The position numbers and the translations under genes are program-made. Below are positions 53,789-63,827 of a DNA stretch of 64,000 nucleotides, piece after piece (position 1 is the first letter of the stretch; each line of letters starts with the position of its first letter). The notes beneath the pieces were generated by a model that saw nothing but the letters and a program-made list of their open reading frames with translations, searched no databases and was not told the DNA's origin. Source of the DNA: Thermoplasma acidophilum DSM 1728 (lineage in GTDB: Archaea; Thermoplasmatota; Thermoplasmata; Thermoplasmatales; Thermoplasmataceae); NCBI RefSeq assembly GCF_000195915.1, contig NC_002578.1:1049644-1113643 (forward strand). The letters run 5' to 3'.

Positions 53789-53861
53789 TGCGGATGTCGG
53801 GATTTGAACCCGAGGCACGAGCTTGGCAAGCTCGCGTGTTACCAGGCTACACCACACCCGC
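53789..53861 (-). tRNA. tRNA-Gly (anticodon GCC)
   Basis: A full cloverleaf on the minus strand. Acceptor GCGGGTG/CATCCGC (one G-T pair), anticodon stem GAGCT-type with loop TTGCCAA, anticodon GCC, T arm CGGGTTCAAATCCCG. Discriminator A. No encoded CCA, no intron. It borders the accessory island on its right. Confidence 0.95.
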
Positions 53862-53951
53862 TTTTCATATCAATGCCCTGAGGGCATTACGGAATTAATA
53901 TCAAAAATATAAATTCTTTTGTGCCGGTGTTTGCAATGTCTCGATATTTGC

Positions 53952-54767
53952 TCACTCTGAAAGGCTCTCAACAAGTATGTCCCATCTGTCCTTGAGGCGG
54001 TTGAGTGCGTACAGAAGCGTTTCTTTTGCGGTAAGCGATCCGTCCGTTTCGAACTGGAAGATGAACCTGCTGTCATCTTCTATCATATTGACTCCATCGG
54101 ATTCGAACAGCACGTTCAGGTCGTTGCAGCCGAAATCGTCCGTGAAAACTATCTCAGTGTCCGTTTCTGACATGACGGACTTCGGACAGGCGCCCTTCAG
54201 CTTCTGCCAGTCCTCAAAGTCTTTCTTGGAAACGTGAAATTCCCTGTGATACTTATATGAAACGCCGGATGTGACCTGCCATTTTGCATGTTCCTTTGCT
54301 GTTCCAAGGATGGCTTCCGCGGTGATAAGTATGGCCTGCTTTGGACCGAGCTTCACTATGGGGATCTCACCATCCACCGGGATAAGGTCGGGATGGCTTA
54401 CAGCCTGAAGATCGGAAGAGAACACCGTGGAGGGTCCGAGTTTGTTTATTGAGTAAGTAACGGTACAGAGAGAGCAACCTTTGCCCCCGCAGGAACATTG
54501 ATCCCTGAAGTTCATGGTCAGATCCGTTTTGAGAGGGATCAAACCGAGCCTGTGCGCCACCATCTCATCGAAAAGCGGTAGGGATGAGTCATATACATTT
54601 CCCTCAGAATCCCTGATCTCGCCGTGGTGAAATGTGACGTTCTCTATGGCAAGCTTTGGGATATCATTTATCAGAGTTCTTCTGAGTGCGTTTGCCTGAG
54701 ACGGCGTTATGCCATCGATCTCGAATCTTATGTATTTATCTGAGAGCTTGAAAATCTTAACGTCCAT
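53952..54767 (-). CDS. rpoD: DNA-directed RNA polymerase subunit D
   Basis: Archaeal equivalent of eukaryotic RPB3, assembling with subunits L, N and P in the polymerase foot. The opening [19 protein letters not shown] and the [10 protein letters not shown] dimerisation block are conserved. Cysteines C91, C93, C98 and C101 ([11 protein letters not shown]) match the RPB3-type zinc loop. The separate ferredoxin-like Fe-S domain of Sulfolobus RpoD is not seen: only one cysteine of it (GACP) remains. Length 271. Last gene of the rps13-rps4-rps11-rpoD cluster, starting directly after rps11. Confidence 0.94.
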
Positions 54768-55151
54768 TCAGACCCTTCTCCCTCTCTTTCCCCCCTTCTT
54801 CTTGGTACCATCGTGGGGGATAGGAGTCACTTCCTCTATCCGGACGATCTTCAAACCTGCCCTGGAAAGGGCCCTTATGGCTGCCTGAGCACCCGGACCG
54901 GGTATCTTTGACTTGTTTCCGCCCGGAGCACGTACCTTTATTATGAGATCGGTTATCTCCTTCTCTTTCAGGGCTTCGGAAACCATATCGGCGGCTTTCA
55001 TTGCCGCGTACGGGCTTGCCTGGTCCCTGTCATTCTTTACGACCATTCCGCCGGAAACCATGGCGATGGTCTCCGCGCCGGTCGGATCAGTTACATGTAT
55101 TATAGTGTTGTTCTGCGATGCATAGATATGGGCTATTCCAGTCTTATTCAT
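54768..55151 (-). CDS. rps11: 30S ribosomal protein S11 (uS11)
   Basis: Platform protein of the small subunit, binding 16S rRNA near the E site. The sequence [40 protein letters not shown] and the conserved basic C-terminus ([15 protein letters not shown]) are characteristic. I chose ATG 55151 (127 residues): GGAGGGTGA lies five bases ahead. A GTG at 55160 is the alternative. It overlaps rps4's end. Confidence 0.95.
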
Positions 55152-55743
55152 CTGTCTCACCCTCCTCCGAAGCCTCGCCCTGGCCCTCCTTCATCTCGGC
55201 AGATCTCTGTGCGGGGGCCAGCAGTGCCTGCCTGATTGGATGAAGCTCGTTTGCCACAGGTGAATTCTCTTCATATGCTATGGTATCCTCGTCCTTGGCC
55301 TCCACCAGCATGCCAGGTACTGTGACACGCCTGCCAGCCACCGAGATGTGGCCGTGGGTTATGAGCTGCCTGGCCTGCCTCACACTTATGGCCAGATTCT
55401 TCCTGAAAACTATGGTCTGCAGACGCCTGTCAAGTATGTTCTCAACCGTGAGTGATAGAACATCATCAAGGGTTGCATTCTCACTGAGGAGCTTGTATCT
55501 GTTGAGTCTCTTGATCATTCTTTCAAGCTGCTTCTGCGCATTTACATCGTTTGTTCTAAGCCTTGCCCTCAGATCTCTTGCCTGAGACCTTATCGAAGAA
55601 AGCAGTGCCTCGCTCCTCCATATCTCCTTTTTGTTCTTTAGACCGTACTTGACAACGATCTTGTTCTCTTCATCGATCCTCTCCTTCTCCCATGGATGGC
55701 GAGGCGTTGAATACTTCTTGTGATGAAATTTAGGATCTCCCAT
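55144..55743 (-). CDS. rps4: 30S ribosomal protein S4 (uS4)
   Basis: Primary 16S-binding protein that nucleates 30S assembly. The archaeal N-terminus ([20 protein letters not shown]) and the S4 RNA-binding domain ([20 protein letters not shown]) are clear. After residue ~183 comes an acidic low-complexity tail ([16 protein letters not shown]). 199 residues. Part of the archaeal S13-S4-S11-RpoD order. Confidence 0.95.
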   Translation of the reverse strand: MGDPKFHHKKYSTPRHPWEKERIDEENKIVVKYGLKNKKEIWRSEALLSSIRSQARDLRARLRTNDVNAQKQLERMIKRLNRYKLLSENATLDDVLSLTVENILDRRLQTIVFRKNLAISVRQARQLITHGHISVAGRRVTVPGMLVEAKDEDTIAYEENSPVANELHPIRQALLAPAQRSAEMKEGQGEASEEGETDE

Positions 55744-55753
55744 ACTATCAACC

Positions 55754-56269
55754 TCATTCCTTCTTTCTGACTACACCGATACTGAGCCCTTTCCTTCCGT
55801 TTGACCTTGTCCTCTGGCCTCTTACCTTCTTGCCCTTCTCATGCCTTATTCCTTTGTACGATCTTATCTTCTTCATCAGGTTGATATCCTCCTGAACCTG
55901 AATCTCAAGATCGGTCGAAACTAGATTTAGATTCTTGCCTGTCACCGGCTCCCTGCGGTGGTTCAGAAGCCATTCTGGAAGATCATATTCCTTGGCCTCT
56001 ACGTACTCTCTGAGCTTTTCCAGCTGTTCTTCCTTGAGTTCTCCGATCTTCTTATCTATTGGAAGATCCAGCCGCTCTGCTATAACATAGCCCAGCCTTT
56101 CACCTATACCCTTCAGATCTGACAGTGCCAGTGGCAGAAGGCGCTCTCCGTTCAGATCTTTGTTGGCGATACGTACTATATACTGGAAGTCCTTATTTTC
56201 CTTTTTCTCCGGCTGACTCTTGCCGGCATCCTGATTGACCTTAACATTATTTGCAGATCCCTTAGCCAT
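55754..56269 (-). CDS. rps13: 30S ribosomal protein S13 (uS13)
   Basis: Head protein contacting the 50S subunit and tRNA. The helix-two-turn-helix core and GIGERLGYVIAERLDL, followed by the basic end KKVRGQRTRSNGRKGLSIGV, are diagnostic. A lysine/glutamine-rich N-terminal extension of ~22 residues precedes the usual start, making it 171 residues versus ~150. First gene of the four-gene cluster. Confidence 0.95.
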   Translation of the reverse strand: MAKGSANNVKVNQDAGKSQPEKKENKDFQYIVRIANKDLNGERLLPLALSDLKGIGERLGYVIAERLDLPIDKKIGELKEEQLEKLREYVEAKEYDLPEWLLNHRREPVTGKNLNLVSTDLEIQVQEDINLMKKIRSYKGIRHEKGKKVRGQRTRSNGRKGLSIGVVRKKE

Positions 56270-56382
56270 TAGATCATCCTGTCCGTTCGATATATTTTTT
56301 CGTCATATAAACATTATCAGTTTGAAATGAAATGTTCAGGTGCGATGCCCTCATCCACCCGGCGGCGATCCTTAACGGATCG

Positions 56383-57627
56383 TCACGTGGATGATGCCTT
56401 CAATCTAGCAGCAGCATCTTTGCTGGGAATGAACGGGAATAGGACCAGAGAGACCGCGCCGAATATGGTCATTATCCACATGGTTTCGGCCAGCGTTATG
56501 TGGAAATACAGCAGCACGGATATCACTGCTATGCCTATGCCACCGCCAACAGTGTTTCCTAGGCCCCACACCATACCTCCGGCTGTTGTCGATATGTCCC
56601 GTGGAACGATCTGGTTAACATAACCCATGAGAACTGGGAAACCGGAAAAGGCCGTGAATACATACAGGGCATACGTTACCGTATTTATGATGGGATTTGT
56701 ACCGGCAAGCATGAAGAAGATGAAGAAGAGGGTTGAAAGACCAGTTGTCAGTCCTATAGTGACCTTACCCCCATGCCGCTGCGTTAGCCTTCCGAAGTAT
56801 GGCTGCCCTCCGACGGCCGTGAGGAAGCTGACTGTAAGCACTATGCTCATTATGGTCTCCGACTTAACCCTGTCCAGTACAAACTGCGATATGTATGTGG
56901 TCGTACCGGTCAAGAACATGGCCCTTATGAACACCATGGCCACGATGATGGCCAGAACACCCGAATATCTTGACAGCATGTCGCGGTTCTTTGATGAACT
57001 TGCGGATCTTGATTTTTCAGGTATCTCATGTTCCCTTATGAATCCAAGGCCTGCGTATATTATGATCCCGGCCAGGATCATGTACGTGCCAAGTATAACC
57101 AGCGCGTATTTTTCTCCGACCAGTATTATCAGAGGCACAAGTATTACAGGTAGAGCGGATCTCCCTATGCTTCCGAATGCCCCGTTTATCCCCAATGCAG
57201 ATGCCGATCCATTTCCATACGTGAGGTTCAGTATGGAGCTGCCAAGTGGATGGTAGAATGCCTGCCCAAAACCAAACAGTATCGATGCAACTATCATCAC
57301 GGGAAGCGCTATCCTTGCTGAGACAAACGAAAGGGCAAACAGGTATATAGAAACACCAAGTATTATAAAACCGACCATCATGAGAAACCTGTACCTGCGT
57401 GTTTTATCTGCATATCGCCCCACGGGTGTGCTGAGCAACCCGCTGATTATGCTGTAAATTATGGCCACCGCACCAAGCAGCGCAAGGCTTATACCAAAAT
57501 CTGAATGATAATAAGTTATCAGTACAGAAAACAGGAGTATGTTGAAATCGTTCGTGAAGTGCCCCAGCGACGTATATACCAGGGATCTGATCTTCGCCTC
57601 TCCGCTGAAAGCTATGTTCGTATCCAA
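56383..57627 (-). CDS. MFS transporter
   Basis: A 414-residue 12-helix Major Facilitator. GRYADKTRRYRF between helices 2 and 3 is the motif A-like loop, and GRLTQRHGGKV repeats it in the second half. GLGNTVGGGIGIAV and the short cytosolic C-terminus resemble Fsr/sugar-phosphate-like exporters, but the substrate is unknown. It is monocistronic, with TATA-like AT-rich DNA upstream of 57627. Confidence 0.85.
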   Translation of the reverse strand: MDTNIAFSGEAKIRSLVYTSLGHFTNDFNILLFSVLITYYHSDFGISLALLGAVAIIYSIISGLLSTPVGRYADKTRRYRFLMMVGFIILGVSIYLFALSFVSARIALPVMIVASILFGFGQAFYHPLGSSILNLTYGNGSASALGINGAFGSIGRSALPVILVPLIILVGEKYALVILGTYMILAGIIIYAGLGFIREHEIPEKSRSASSSKNRDMLSRYSGVLAIIVAMVFIRAMFLTGTTTYISQFVLDRVKSETIMSIVLTVSFLTAVGGQPYFGRLTQRHGGKVTIGLTTGLSTLFFIFFMLAGTNPIINTVTYALYVFTAFSGFPVLMGYVNQIVPRDISTTAGGMVWGLGNTVGGGIGIAVISVLLYFHITLAETMWIMTIFGAVSLVLFPFIPSKDAAARLKASST

Positions 57628-57700
57628 ATGTACACCCCTTTATCGGTAATTCATTTATCTATATAAATATTTAGTAAATACAAATTTTATTAGGATTATG

Positions 57701-58711
57701 TTAATCAAAACTATCGAGCCTGAACTGCGTCGACGCCTGATCATTCTTTCTCAGCGATTCCAGGTGATCCCTTATCCTCTCCCTTGAGAAATCATGCTCA
57801 TCGCACAAAAAATGCTCTATTGCATCCGTATCTGGCTTTCTGAACTTGAAATCATAGTCCACTACCGGAGGATTCTTGAAGAAGTCTATTATCTCGTCCA
57901 GGTTCTCAATGTTCTTGCCTATGTGCTTCAAAACAGACTTAATGTCGCCTTCCTTCTTTATCAGGGCAAGGGCCTTCTTTGCCCCTATTCCCTTTATCCC
58001 CTCGTTGAAATCGGTGCCGACCAGTATACCTATGCCTATCAGCTGATCCTGGTTTATCTGATTTGCAGAGAGCACTTCATCCAGTATTATGTACTCCGGG
58101 TATACGGTCTTGTATATATTCTTCCTTGGAACCTTCCTGCGGCCGTATATCGCGAAGTTTCGCAGAATCTTTCTTGCTCCGAAGAGCAGGCAGTCGTAGT
58201 CCTGGGATATGACCCCATCGACATTCTTCTTCGTCATGTAGGAGGCCTGGGCCTCACCCTCAGATGGTGCATCGACGTAAGGTATCCCCATGTAATCAAG
58301 GAGTTTCTTCGTGTCATCGACTATCTGCGGGGTTATGTAATTTATGCGAGAGTAGTACTGCCTTAGATCTTCTTCGCCTCTCTCTATTGCCTCCTCCAGT
58401 TCTGCCTTTGCCTTCTCCTTCATCATCTGCCGTTCGCTTATAGTCCTGTTCTTCAGTGGGCTTGGCTTTCCGTCGAACACGTATACCGGCCTTATCCTGT
58501 TTTCCAGAAGGTTGATCGTCCGGTAGAATATGCCGTAGAGGTGCGAAGTCACATTGCCGTGGGAATCCATCAGTGGCATCCCATCATACTGCCTTACGTT
58601 GCTCAGCAACTGATACAGTATGTTGTATGTATCTATCGAGAATGTCTGATTGCCCTGATCCTTGAGAGAAGTCTCGTGGCTCACAACTATATCCGATATA
58701 TCTGTTCCCAT
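57701..58711 (-). CDS. fen1: Flap endonuclease 1
   Basis: Structure-specific 5' nuclease that removes flaps in Okazaki-fragment maturation and base-excision repair. The N-terminal metal site is retained ([10 protein letters not shown], then [11 protein letters not shown]), with internal [16 protein letters not shown] and [20 protein letters not shown] (H2TH). The C-terminal end QFRLDSFD fits a PCNA-binding PIP box (Q..L..F). Length 336. It shares an operon with radB three bases upstream. Confidence 0.94.
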
Positions 58712-58714
58712 GCA

Positions 58715-59452
58715 TCATCCCTCACAGCTAACTCCGTCATCCGTTATGCGAAACATTGCCGATACACCTTCCCTTACGGATCTGTGCTTTGTCACCGTTA
58801 TCCTTCGCCTGCCATCCGGCATCTTCTCTATCCTCAGTATTGCCTTCATGGCATGATCGACAAGGAAGCCACCGAACGGGAGTAGCGTTCCATTGTCTAT
58901 GTCCTGATATATCTGGTTAGTGATCAGAACCGGAATATTCTTCTTAGCCGCCACGGAGGAGAGCAGTGACAGCTGCCTCTGAAATTCGGCTATCCTCGCC
59001 TGCCTGTCATCGCTCTTTTCAAGCCTGAAGAACTCCGAGAAGGAGTCCAGTACGATCATGCCTATCTTCTGATCCCTGTCAGCCATCTTGGAGGCTTTCA
59101 TTATGGCCACCTCCTGATCATCCAGAGAATAGACCCTGAAGAGCTTGAACATGGAGATATCCGAACGGCAAACCGCGAGGAATCTTTCAGGGGATAGCCC
59201 TTCTGAATCAATGTATATAACCTTCAGCCCCTGGCTCATCGCTGAGCATGATGCTATCATGCATATGTTCGTTTTTCCGGATCCACCCTCTCCGAAGATC
59301 TCGGTTATTATCCCGCCCTCCAGTCCTCCATTGAGTAAGGCATCGATGCAACCTACGCCGGTTTGAATCCTCCTTACACCCTGCTGTAGCGAGATCTCAT
59401 CCATTATGGAATTCATATATCCATAAGGTATATTTTCATTTCCATGATGCAT
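58715..59452 (-). CDS. radB: DNA repair and recombination protein RadB
   Basis: Archaeal RecA/Rad51 paralogue without the N-terminal domain, modulating recombination. Walker A is GEGGSGKTN, Walker B is IGMIVLDSFSEFF. There is no helix-hairpin-helix domain, which separates it from RadA. About 245 residues from ATG 59452, which has GGAGGTG immediately ahead; in-frame ATGs at 59416 and 59404 are alternatives. Co-transcribed with fen1. Confidence 0.88.
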   Translation of the reverse strand: MHHGNENIPYGYMNSIMDEISLQQGVRRIQTGVGCIDALLNGGLEGGIITEIFGEGGSGKTNICMIASCSAMSQGLKVIYIDSEGLSPERFLAVCRSDISMFKLFRVYSLDDQEVAIMKASKMADRDQKIGMIVLDSFSEFFRLEKSDDRQARIAEFQRQLSLLSSVAAKKNIPVLITNQIYQDIDNGTLLPFGGFLVDHAMKAILRIEKMPDGRRRITVTKHRSVREGVSAMFRITDDGVSCEG

Positions 59453-59495
59453 ACACCTCCATACATTTCAGCCCATTCGCACCGGATTGCAAAGG

Positions 59496-59504
59496 ATTAT
59501 ATTC
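59496..59504 (+). promoter_or_regulatory. TATA box of pepQ
   Basis: ATTATATTC centred ~24 bases before the pepQ ATG at 59524, consistent with a leaderless transcript. Confidence 0.45.
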
Positions 59505-59523
59505 ACAGGTAAAATCTTGCATC

Positions 59524-60606
59524 ATGGATGTAGAGAGAGTTTTCGAATACGCAAGAGAGGTCGACACACTTCTTATATACAATGCCTCGGAGAGCGCAAG
59601 GGATCCGACGTTTACCTATGTGACGCAAACGACAAACGGCATATTTGAAGGTTCTGCACTTATCGTTGGAAAAAATGGCACGACCATAGTGACATCACAA
59701 CTTGAGGAACAGGCTGCTAGGGCCACAGGCCTGGATGTAAGAATATTCAAGAATTCCACAGACTTTCAGAATATCCTCAGGGAATTGCTCAGAGACGTGA
59801 ATACGGTTGGATTGAACTATCAATCACTCTCACTGTCATCGTATAAGATGCTTCTGAGGATAGTACCTGATAAGGAATTCCTTGATGTATCGGCAAGCAT
59901 ACTTGAGGCGAGGAAGATAAAACAGGCCGAGGAACTGAAGAAAATAAGAGAGGCAGCAAAAATAGGCAGTGAGGTGCTGCCAGATGTTTTGGATAGCCTG
60001 AAAGAGGGCATGACCGAATACGAGGTTGCATCGAAGATCGTTTACCTGATGATGAAGAATGGAGCCTCAGGCCCGTCATTCGATACGATAGTTGCATTCG
60101 GACAGAATGCGGCCATGCCTCACTATTCACCCGGACAGGCAAAGCTGAAGAGGGGCGATTTCGTCCTAATGGACTACGGAGCCAGGTACATGGGATACTG
60201 CTCGGATATAACCAGGACGGTGGTATTCGGAAAGGCTACGGAAGAACAGAAGGAGATGTACAATACTGTCAAGGAGGCACAGGCTGCCGGAATGAAGGCC
60301 ATAAGGGAAGGAGCGAACGGCAAGGATGTGGATGCTGCAGCCAGAAATATAATAGATTCCACAAAATACAAGGGGCGCTTCATTCATTCCCTGGGCCATG
60401 GAGTCGGCCTCGAGGTTCATGATCATCCAGCACTTTCCCCGACGATGGACTTCCCGCTTAAGGCAAACATGGTTGTTACCGTTGAGCCCGGTATATATGT
60501 TCCAGGATACGGCGGAGTGAGGATCGAAGACGACGTTGTTGTGACGAAGGAAGGGTACGAAAAGATAACCAGTGCGCCAACATACGAACTGATAGAAGTA
60601 TCATGA
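59524..60606 (+). CDS. pepQ: Xaa-Pro dipeptidase (M24 family)
   Basis: Cytosolic metallopeptidase that releases proline from dipeptides and small peptides. The pita-bread metal ligands are visible: D in MDYGARYMGYCSDITRT (two aspartates), H in HSLGHGVGLEVHDHP, and the two glutamates in VEPGIYVPGYGG and VRIEDDV. The N-terminal ~120 residues form the creatinase-like domain. 360 residues. Its stop overlaps the priL start (ATGA). Fits the peptide-scavenging lifestyle. Confidence 0.93.
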   Translation: MDVERVFEYAREVDTLLIYNASESARDPTFTYVTQTTNGIFEGSALIVGKNGTTIVTSQLEEQAARATGLDVRIFKNSTDFQNILRELLRDVNTVGLNYQSLSLSSYKMLLRIVPDKEFLDVSASILEARKIKQAEELKKIREAAKIGSEVLPDVLDSLKEGMTEYEVASKIVYLMMKNGASGPSFDTIVAFGQNAAMPHYSPGQAKLKRGDFVLMDYGARYMGYCSDITRTVVFGKATEEQKEMYNTVKEAQAAGMKAIREGANGKDVDAAARNIIDSTKYKGRFIHSLGHGVGLEVHDHPALSPTMDFPLKANMVVTVEPGIYVPGYGGVRIEDDVVVTKEGYEKITSAPTYELIEVS

Positions 60607-61625
60607 TACTTCCGGACAGGAAACAGATACTTGACAGAGAACTGATCCGTAGGATCGCAGATACCACAATATCAGGATCCGGCCATTCCGACGGACTGTC
60701 AGAATACGCATCCATTCGGAAGGCAGCGTTTGCCTTTGTGGAGAGTGCCGTTCTGGGCGATCAGGCCTATTCCCCCATTGAGAACGCGGAACTAGCCTTC
60801 ATCGTCTGGATCCTGGCTGCACTTGACGAGAACATCATAACGGCCAGAACCATCATTAAGGCGAGAGACACTGTAGAAAAGCAGTTGCGTTTGGTAGAGC
60901 ATTATGAAGATCTTGAGGAGTTTGGAAGTAGGCTTGGCATAGAAATATCGGTTTTTGGCGAGCAGATCGGAAAGGACCATCTGTATAGGATCGGTGTTGC
61001 GGATTTTGCCACCTATGCAAGCAGGGTTACCGGATCGAAGTACAGGCTATCGAACCAGATCGTCAGAGAAGGTTACGTCTATGTCGATGAAGATGTGATG
61101 GCCAAGGTGTTGAGAGAGGCCTTTGTTTCCTTCATGTTCGACACACTTGATCAGATAAGGAAGGAAGACGCCATAGAAACTATAAAAAGCGTATTGGATG
61201 ACCTCGAAAAGATCAGGGAAAGCTACAGAAAGGCCCACAACGTTCGGATGATCGCAGGCAAGGGCGACGCGAGCATGTTCCCGCCCTGCATGAAGGAGAT
61301 CATAAAAAATCTTGAGAGCGGCGTAAATGTGTCGCACATGGGAAGGCTTGCGCTGGCCAGCTTTCTGCACAAGGCTGGCTACTCAGAAGATGAGATCGTA
61401 CCCTATTTCAGGAATGCACCGGATTTTGACGAAAACATAACCAGATATCAGATAAAACACATATCTGGCGAGATATCCGGCACAGAATACACTCCGCCGA
61501 AGTGTGAGACAATGCGATCAAATCATCTGTGCTATATGGATGACGATCCTCTCTGCCACAGAGAATGGATGAAACATCCGCTTACCTATTATGAGGTCAA
61601 GAGAAGAAACCGGAAAATCAGATGA
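60603..61625 (+). CDS. priL: DNA primase large subunit
   Basis: Large subunit of the archaeal-eukaryotic primase, which binds a [4Fe-4S] cluster needed for primer initiation. The cluster cysteines lie in the C-terminal third: FPPCMKEI, then PPKCETMRSNHLC and PLCHREWM. Length 340 is normal for archaea. Overlaps pepQ by four bases, a mixed-function pair. Ends convergently five bases from SRP19. Confidence 0.92.
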   Translation: MILPDRKQILDRELIRRIADTTISGSGHSDGLSEYASIRKAAFAFVESAVLGDQAYSPIENAELAFIVWILAALDENIITARTIIKARDTVEKQLRLVEHYEDLEEFGSRLGIEISVFGEQIGKDHLYRIGVADFATYASRVTGSKYRLSNQIVREGYVYVDEDVMAKVLREAFVSFMFDTLDQIRKEDAIETIKSVLDDLEKIRESYRKAHNVRMIAGKGDASMFPPCMKEIIKNLESGVNVSHMGRLALASFLHKAGYSEDEIVPYFRNAPDFDENITRYQIKHISGEISGTEYTPPKCETMRSNHLCYMDDDPLCHREWMKHPLTYYEVKRRNRKIR

Positions 61626-61629
61626 ACGC

Positions 61630-61881
61630 CTAAAGCCTTTTTTCTATTAGCTTCATGATGGAGCTCTTCTTCAGATTTGATTCCAGGATATACATCTTTG
61701 TCTTCTGCCAGGGTATCCTGGGATAGTAGCATTCCCTAACCTCATAAGTTATGCCGGCCTCGTCAAGGATCTTGCGAAGCCTCTCCTCCGAGAAGTTAGC
61801 CAGAGAACGCTTAGAGAGACGCCTGCCCTTCGATCTGGGTATATCCCTGGAAAAATACTGAAGGTAGAGCGCACACCTCAT
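61630..61881 (-). CDS. srp19: Signal recognition particle 19 kDa protein
   Basis: Binds 7S RNA and helps SRP54 join the signal recognition particle. An 83-residue protein with YFSRDIPRSKGRRLSKR near the N-terminus and CYYPRIPWQKTKMYI later, the pattern expected for archaeal SRP19. It follows rps8e by one base. Confidence 0.9.
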   Translation of the reverse strand: MRCALYLQYFSRDIPRSKGRRLSKRSLANFSEERLRKILDEAGITYEVRECYYPRIPWQKTKMYILESNLKKSSIMKLIEKRL

Positions 61882-61882
61882 T

Positions 61883-62266
61883 TTACTTCAGCAGCTTTGC
61901 GTTTATGACGCCGTCCTGCCCGGGCCTGGACGTGACTACTGCGTCCCCTATTTCCGTGGCTATGACCGTACCCTTATTTATTATGTTCCTCTGCACATAG
62001 TGGCTGTTGGCCGGATTCGCCTTCACTGTTATGATCTTCGCCTTCTTGATCTTCTTCTCTGATGCATCGTAAACATTGGCAGTCTCTGCGGTGAAAAGTA
62101 TAACCTTTGTATTTCCGCCCATTGTGCGAATTACCTTGCGCTCTGTCTTTGTTCCCAGTTTCGTCAGCGTCGGCTCTCTTCCGAGCTCAAATCTTCTCTT
62201 CTTGCGGGACTGCTTTAGGCTTCCGCCGGTAGCTTTCTTACCAGATTTACCCTGAAATATCGTCAT
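61883..62266 (-). CDS. rps8e: 30S ribosomal protein S8e
   Basis: Archaeal/eukaryotic small-subunit protein. From ATG 62266 the sequence opens with the conserved [18 protein letters not shown] and continues [12 protein letters not shown]; 127 residues. The start is fixed by ACAGGTGA six to eight bases upstream. A longer frame to 62371 has no matching family residues. Co-transcribed with srp19. Confidence 0.95.
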   Translation of the reverse strand: MTIFQGKSGKKATGGSLKQSRKKRRFELGREPTLTKLGTKTERKVIRTMGGNTKVILFTAETANVYDASEKKIKKAKIITVKANPANSHYVQRNIINKGTVIATEIGDAVVTSRPGQDGVINAKLLK

Positions 62267-62557
62267 GCATTCACCTGTTATATCATCCCCTTTCAGCAGT
62301 TGCAAACGGATGGCTGGCTCATTATGGCAGATCAGTTCTGCCAGGAACCGAAGCTCCTGCAGTATGGCCACCAGTTGGATCTGCTGATGGAATTATCGGT
62401 GATGGCTTATTGTATATAACTTTATCAACTTTTCCGATCCCGGCAAGCGCAGCGTTGTGCGGAATCGCGTCGCATTAGTGGTTCTCTCTCACACATTTCC
62501 ACGCATTCCATCGATCCCATTGTTACAATCGCGAATGATATCGGAATATCGATTACA

Positions 62558-62566
62558 TTTATATAG
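62558..62566 (+). promoter_or_regulatory. TATA box of the NifX-like gene
   Basis: TTTATATAG is centred ~24 bases before ATG 62586, supporting that start and a leaderless message. Confidence 0.5.
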
Positions 62567-62570
62567 CTAA

Positions 62571-62939
<369 letters not shown>

Positions 62940-62940
62940 A

Positions 62941-63642
62941 TCATTGATCCAGAACCAGCGCCACTTTCCGCTTCGCCAGGATGGATGCCAGATCCTGAGG
63001 TAGATAAACCAGATCGTTGCTGTGCAGCGAATAATTCCTGTCAAGCTGGGCAATGGGCGGCAGATCTTCTGTGATCATAACCAGAACGTATCTACCATCC
63101 TCTTTTTTGATTTCTATATTTTCGCTGGGGATCTCCGCCGGTGGTTGATGCTGATCCTGTACCACCTGTGGTTCTTCCTGTGGCTTCTGATCAGCAATGG
63201 CCGTTGGTGATTCGTCCGCAGGGGCTGGCTGTGCCTCAGCCCTTGCCTCATTTTTCTCTTCGCGCTTAGGTATGAAGCTTTCAAATTCTTCAGTTATTAT
63301 ATTGTGGATTTTCTCTATGAATTCCTTTTCCTCGTCGGTAAGAAGCGATAATGTTTCGCCACTTATGTCATAAATGGCCTTCGCAACAATCTTTTCAAAT
63401 CTCCGCTGAAACAGGCTTCTGAAATCCCTCTTTAAGGTCTGGAAGCGATTGTTCATCGTTAGGTAATTTTCTATGTCCTGCTTCTGGAAGTATTCGGAGG
63501 CCTCCGCCTGCAGATCCGACAGAGCAGCACGTACCTTCCGGTATATATCCGGATCTATCTCTATGATCTTGCGATGGCTCTGCTCGGCATATATTGCTGT
63601 GCGTATTTCCGAAATCAGCTTATCGATATCTGCTGGCTTCAT
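62941..63642 (-). CDS. GINS complex subunit (Gins51-type)
   Basis: Replication-fork factor linking MCM helicase, primase and polymerases. The N-terminal alpha-domain (KLISEIRTAIYAEQSHRKII to FQRRFEKIVAKAIYD) and C-terminal beta-domain (YVLVMITEDLPPIAQLDRNY, then DLVYLPQDLASIL) are in the A-B order of Sld5/Psf1-type GINS51. A ~50-residue Glu/Gln/Pro-rich linker joins them. Convergent with the NifX-like gene. Confidence 0.88.
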   Translation of the reverse strand: MKPADIDKLISEIRTAIYAEQSHRKIIEIDPDIYRKVRAALSDLQAEASEYFQKQDIENYLTMNNRFQTLKRDFRSLFQRRFEKIVAKAIYDISGETLSLLTDEEKEFIEKIHNIITEEFESFIPKREEKNEARAEAQPAPADESPTAIADQKPQEEPQVVQDQHQPPAEIPSENIEIKKEDGRYVLVMITEDLPPIAQLDRNYSLHSNDLVYLPQDLASILAKRKVALVLDQ

Positions 63643-63827
63643 CTATTCCAAATCATTCTTATATGCAGTTTATACTAATCTCATTTTCCATGCCCGTGAC
63701 ATAAGGCATATGAAATCGATCAGCAGTGGACTAAAGGAAGAAAAATGAATCTTCCCATTCAGATGATATCAAATCATGATCAGTTTATCCTGGCTGATTC
63801 TGGATCTCTATCAGGATTTTCGTGATC

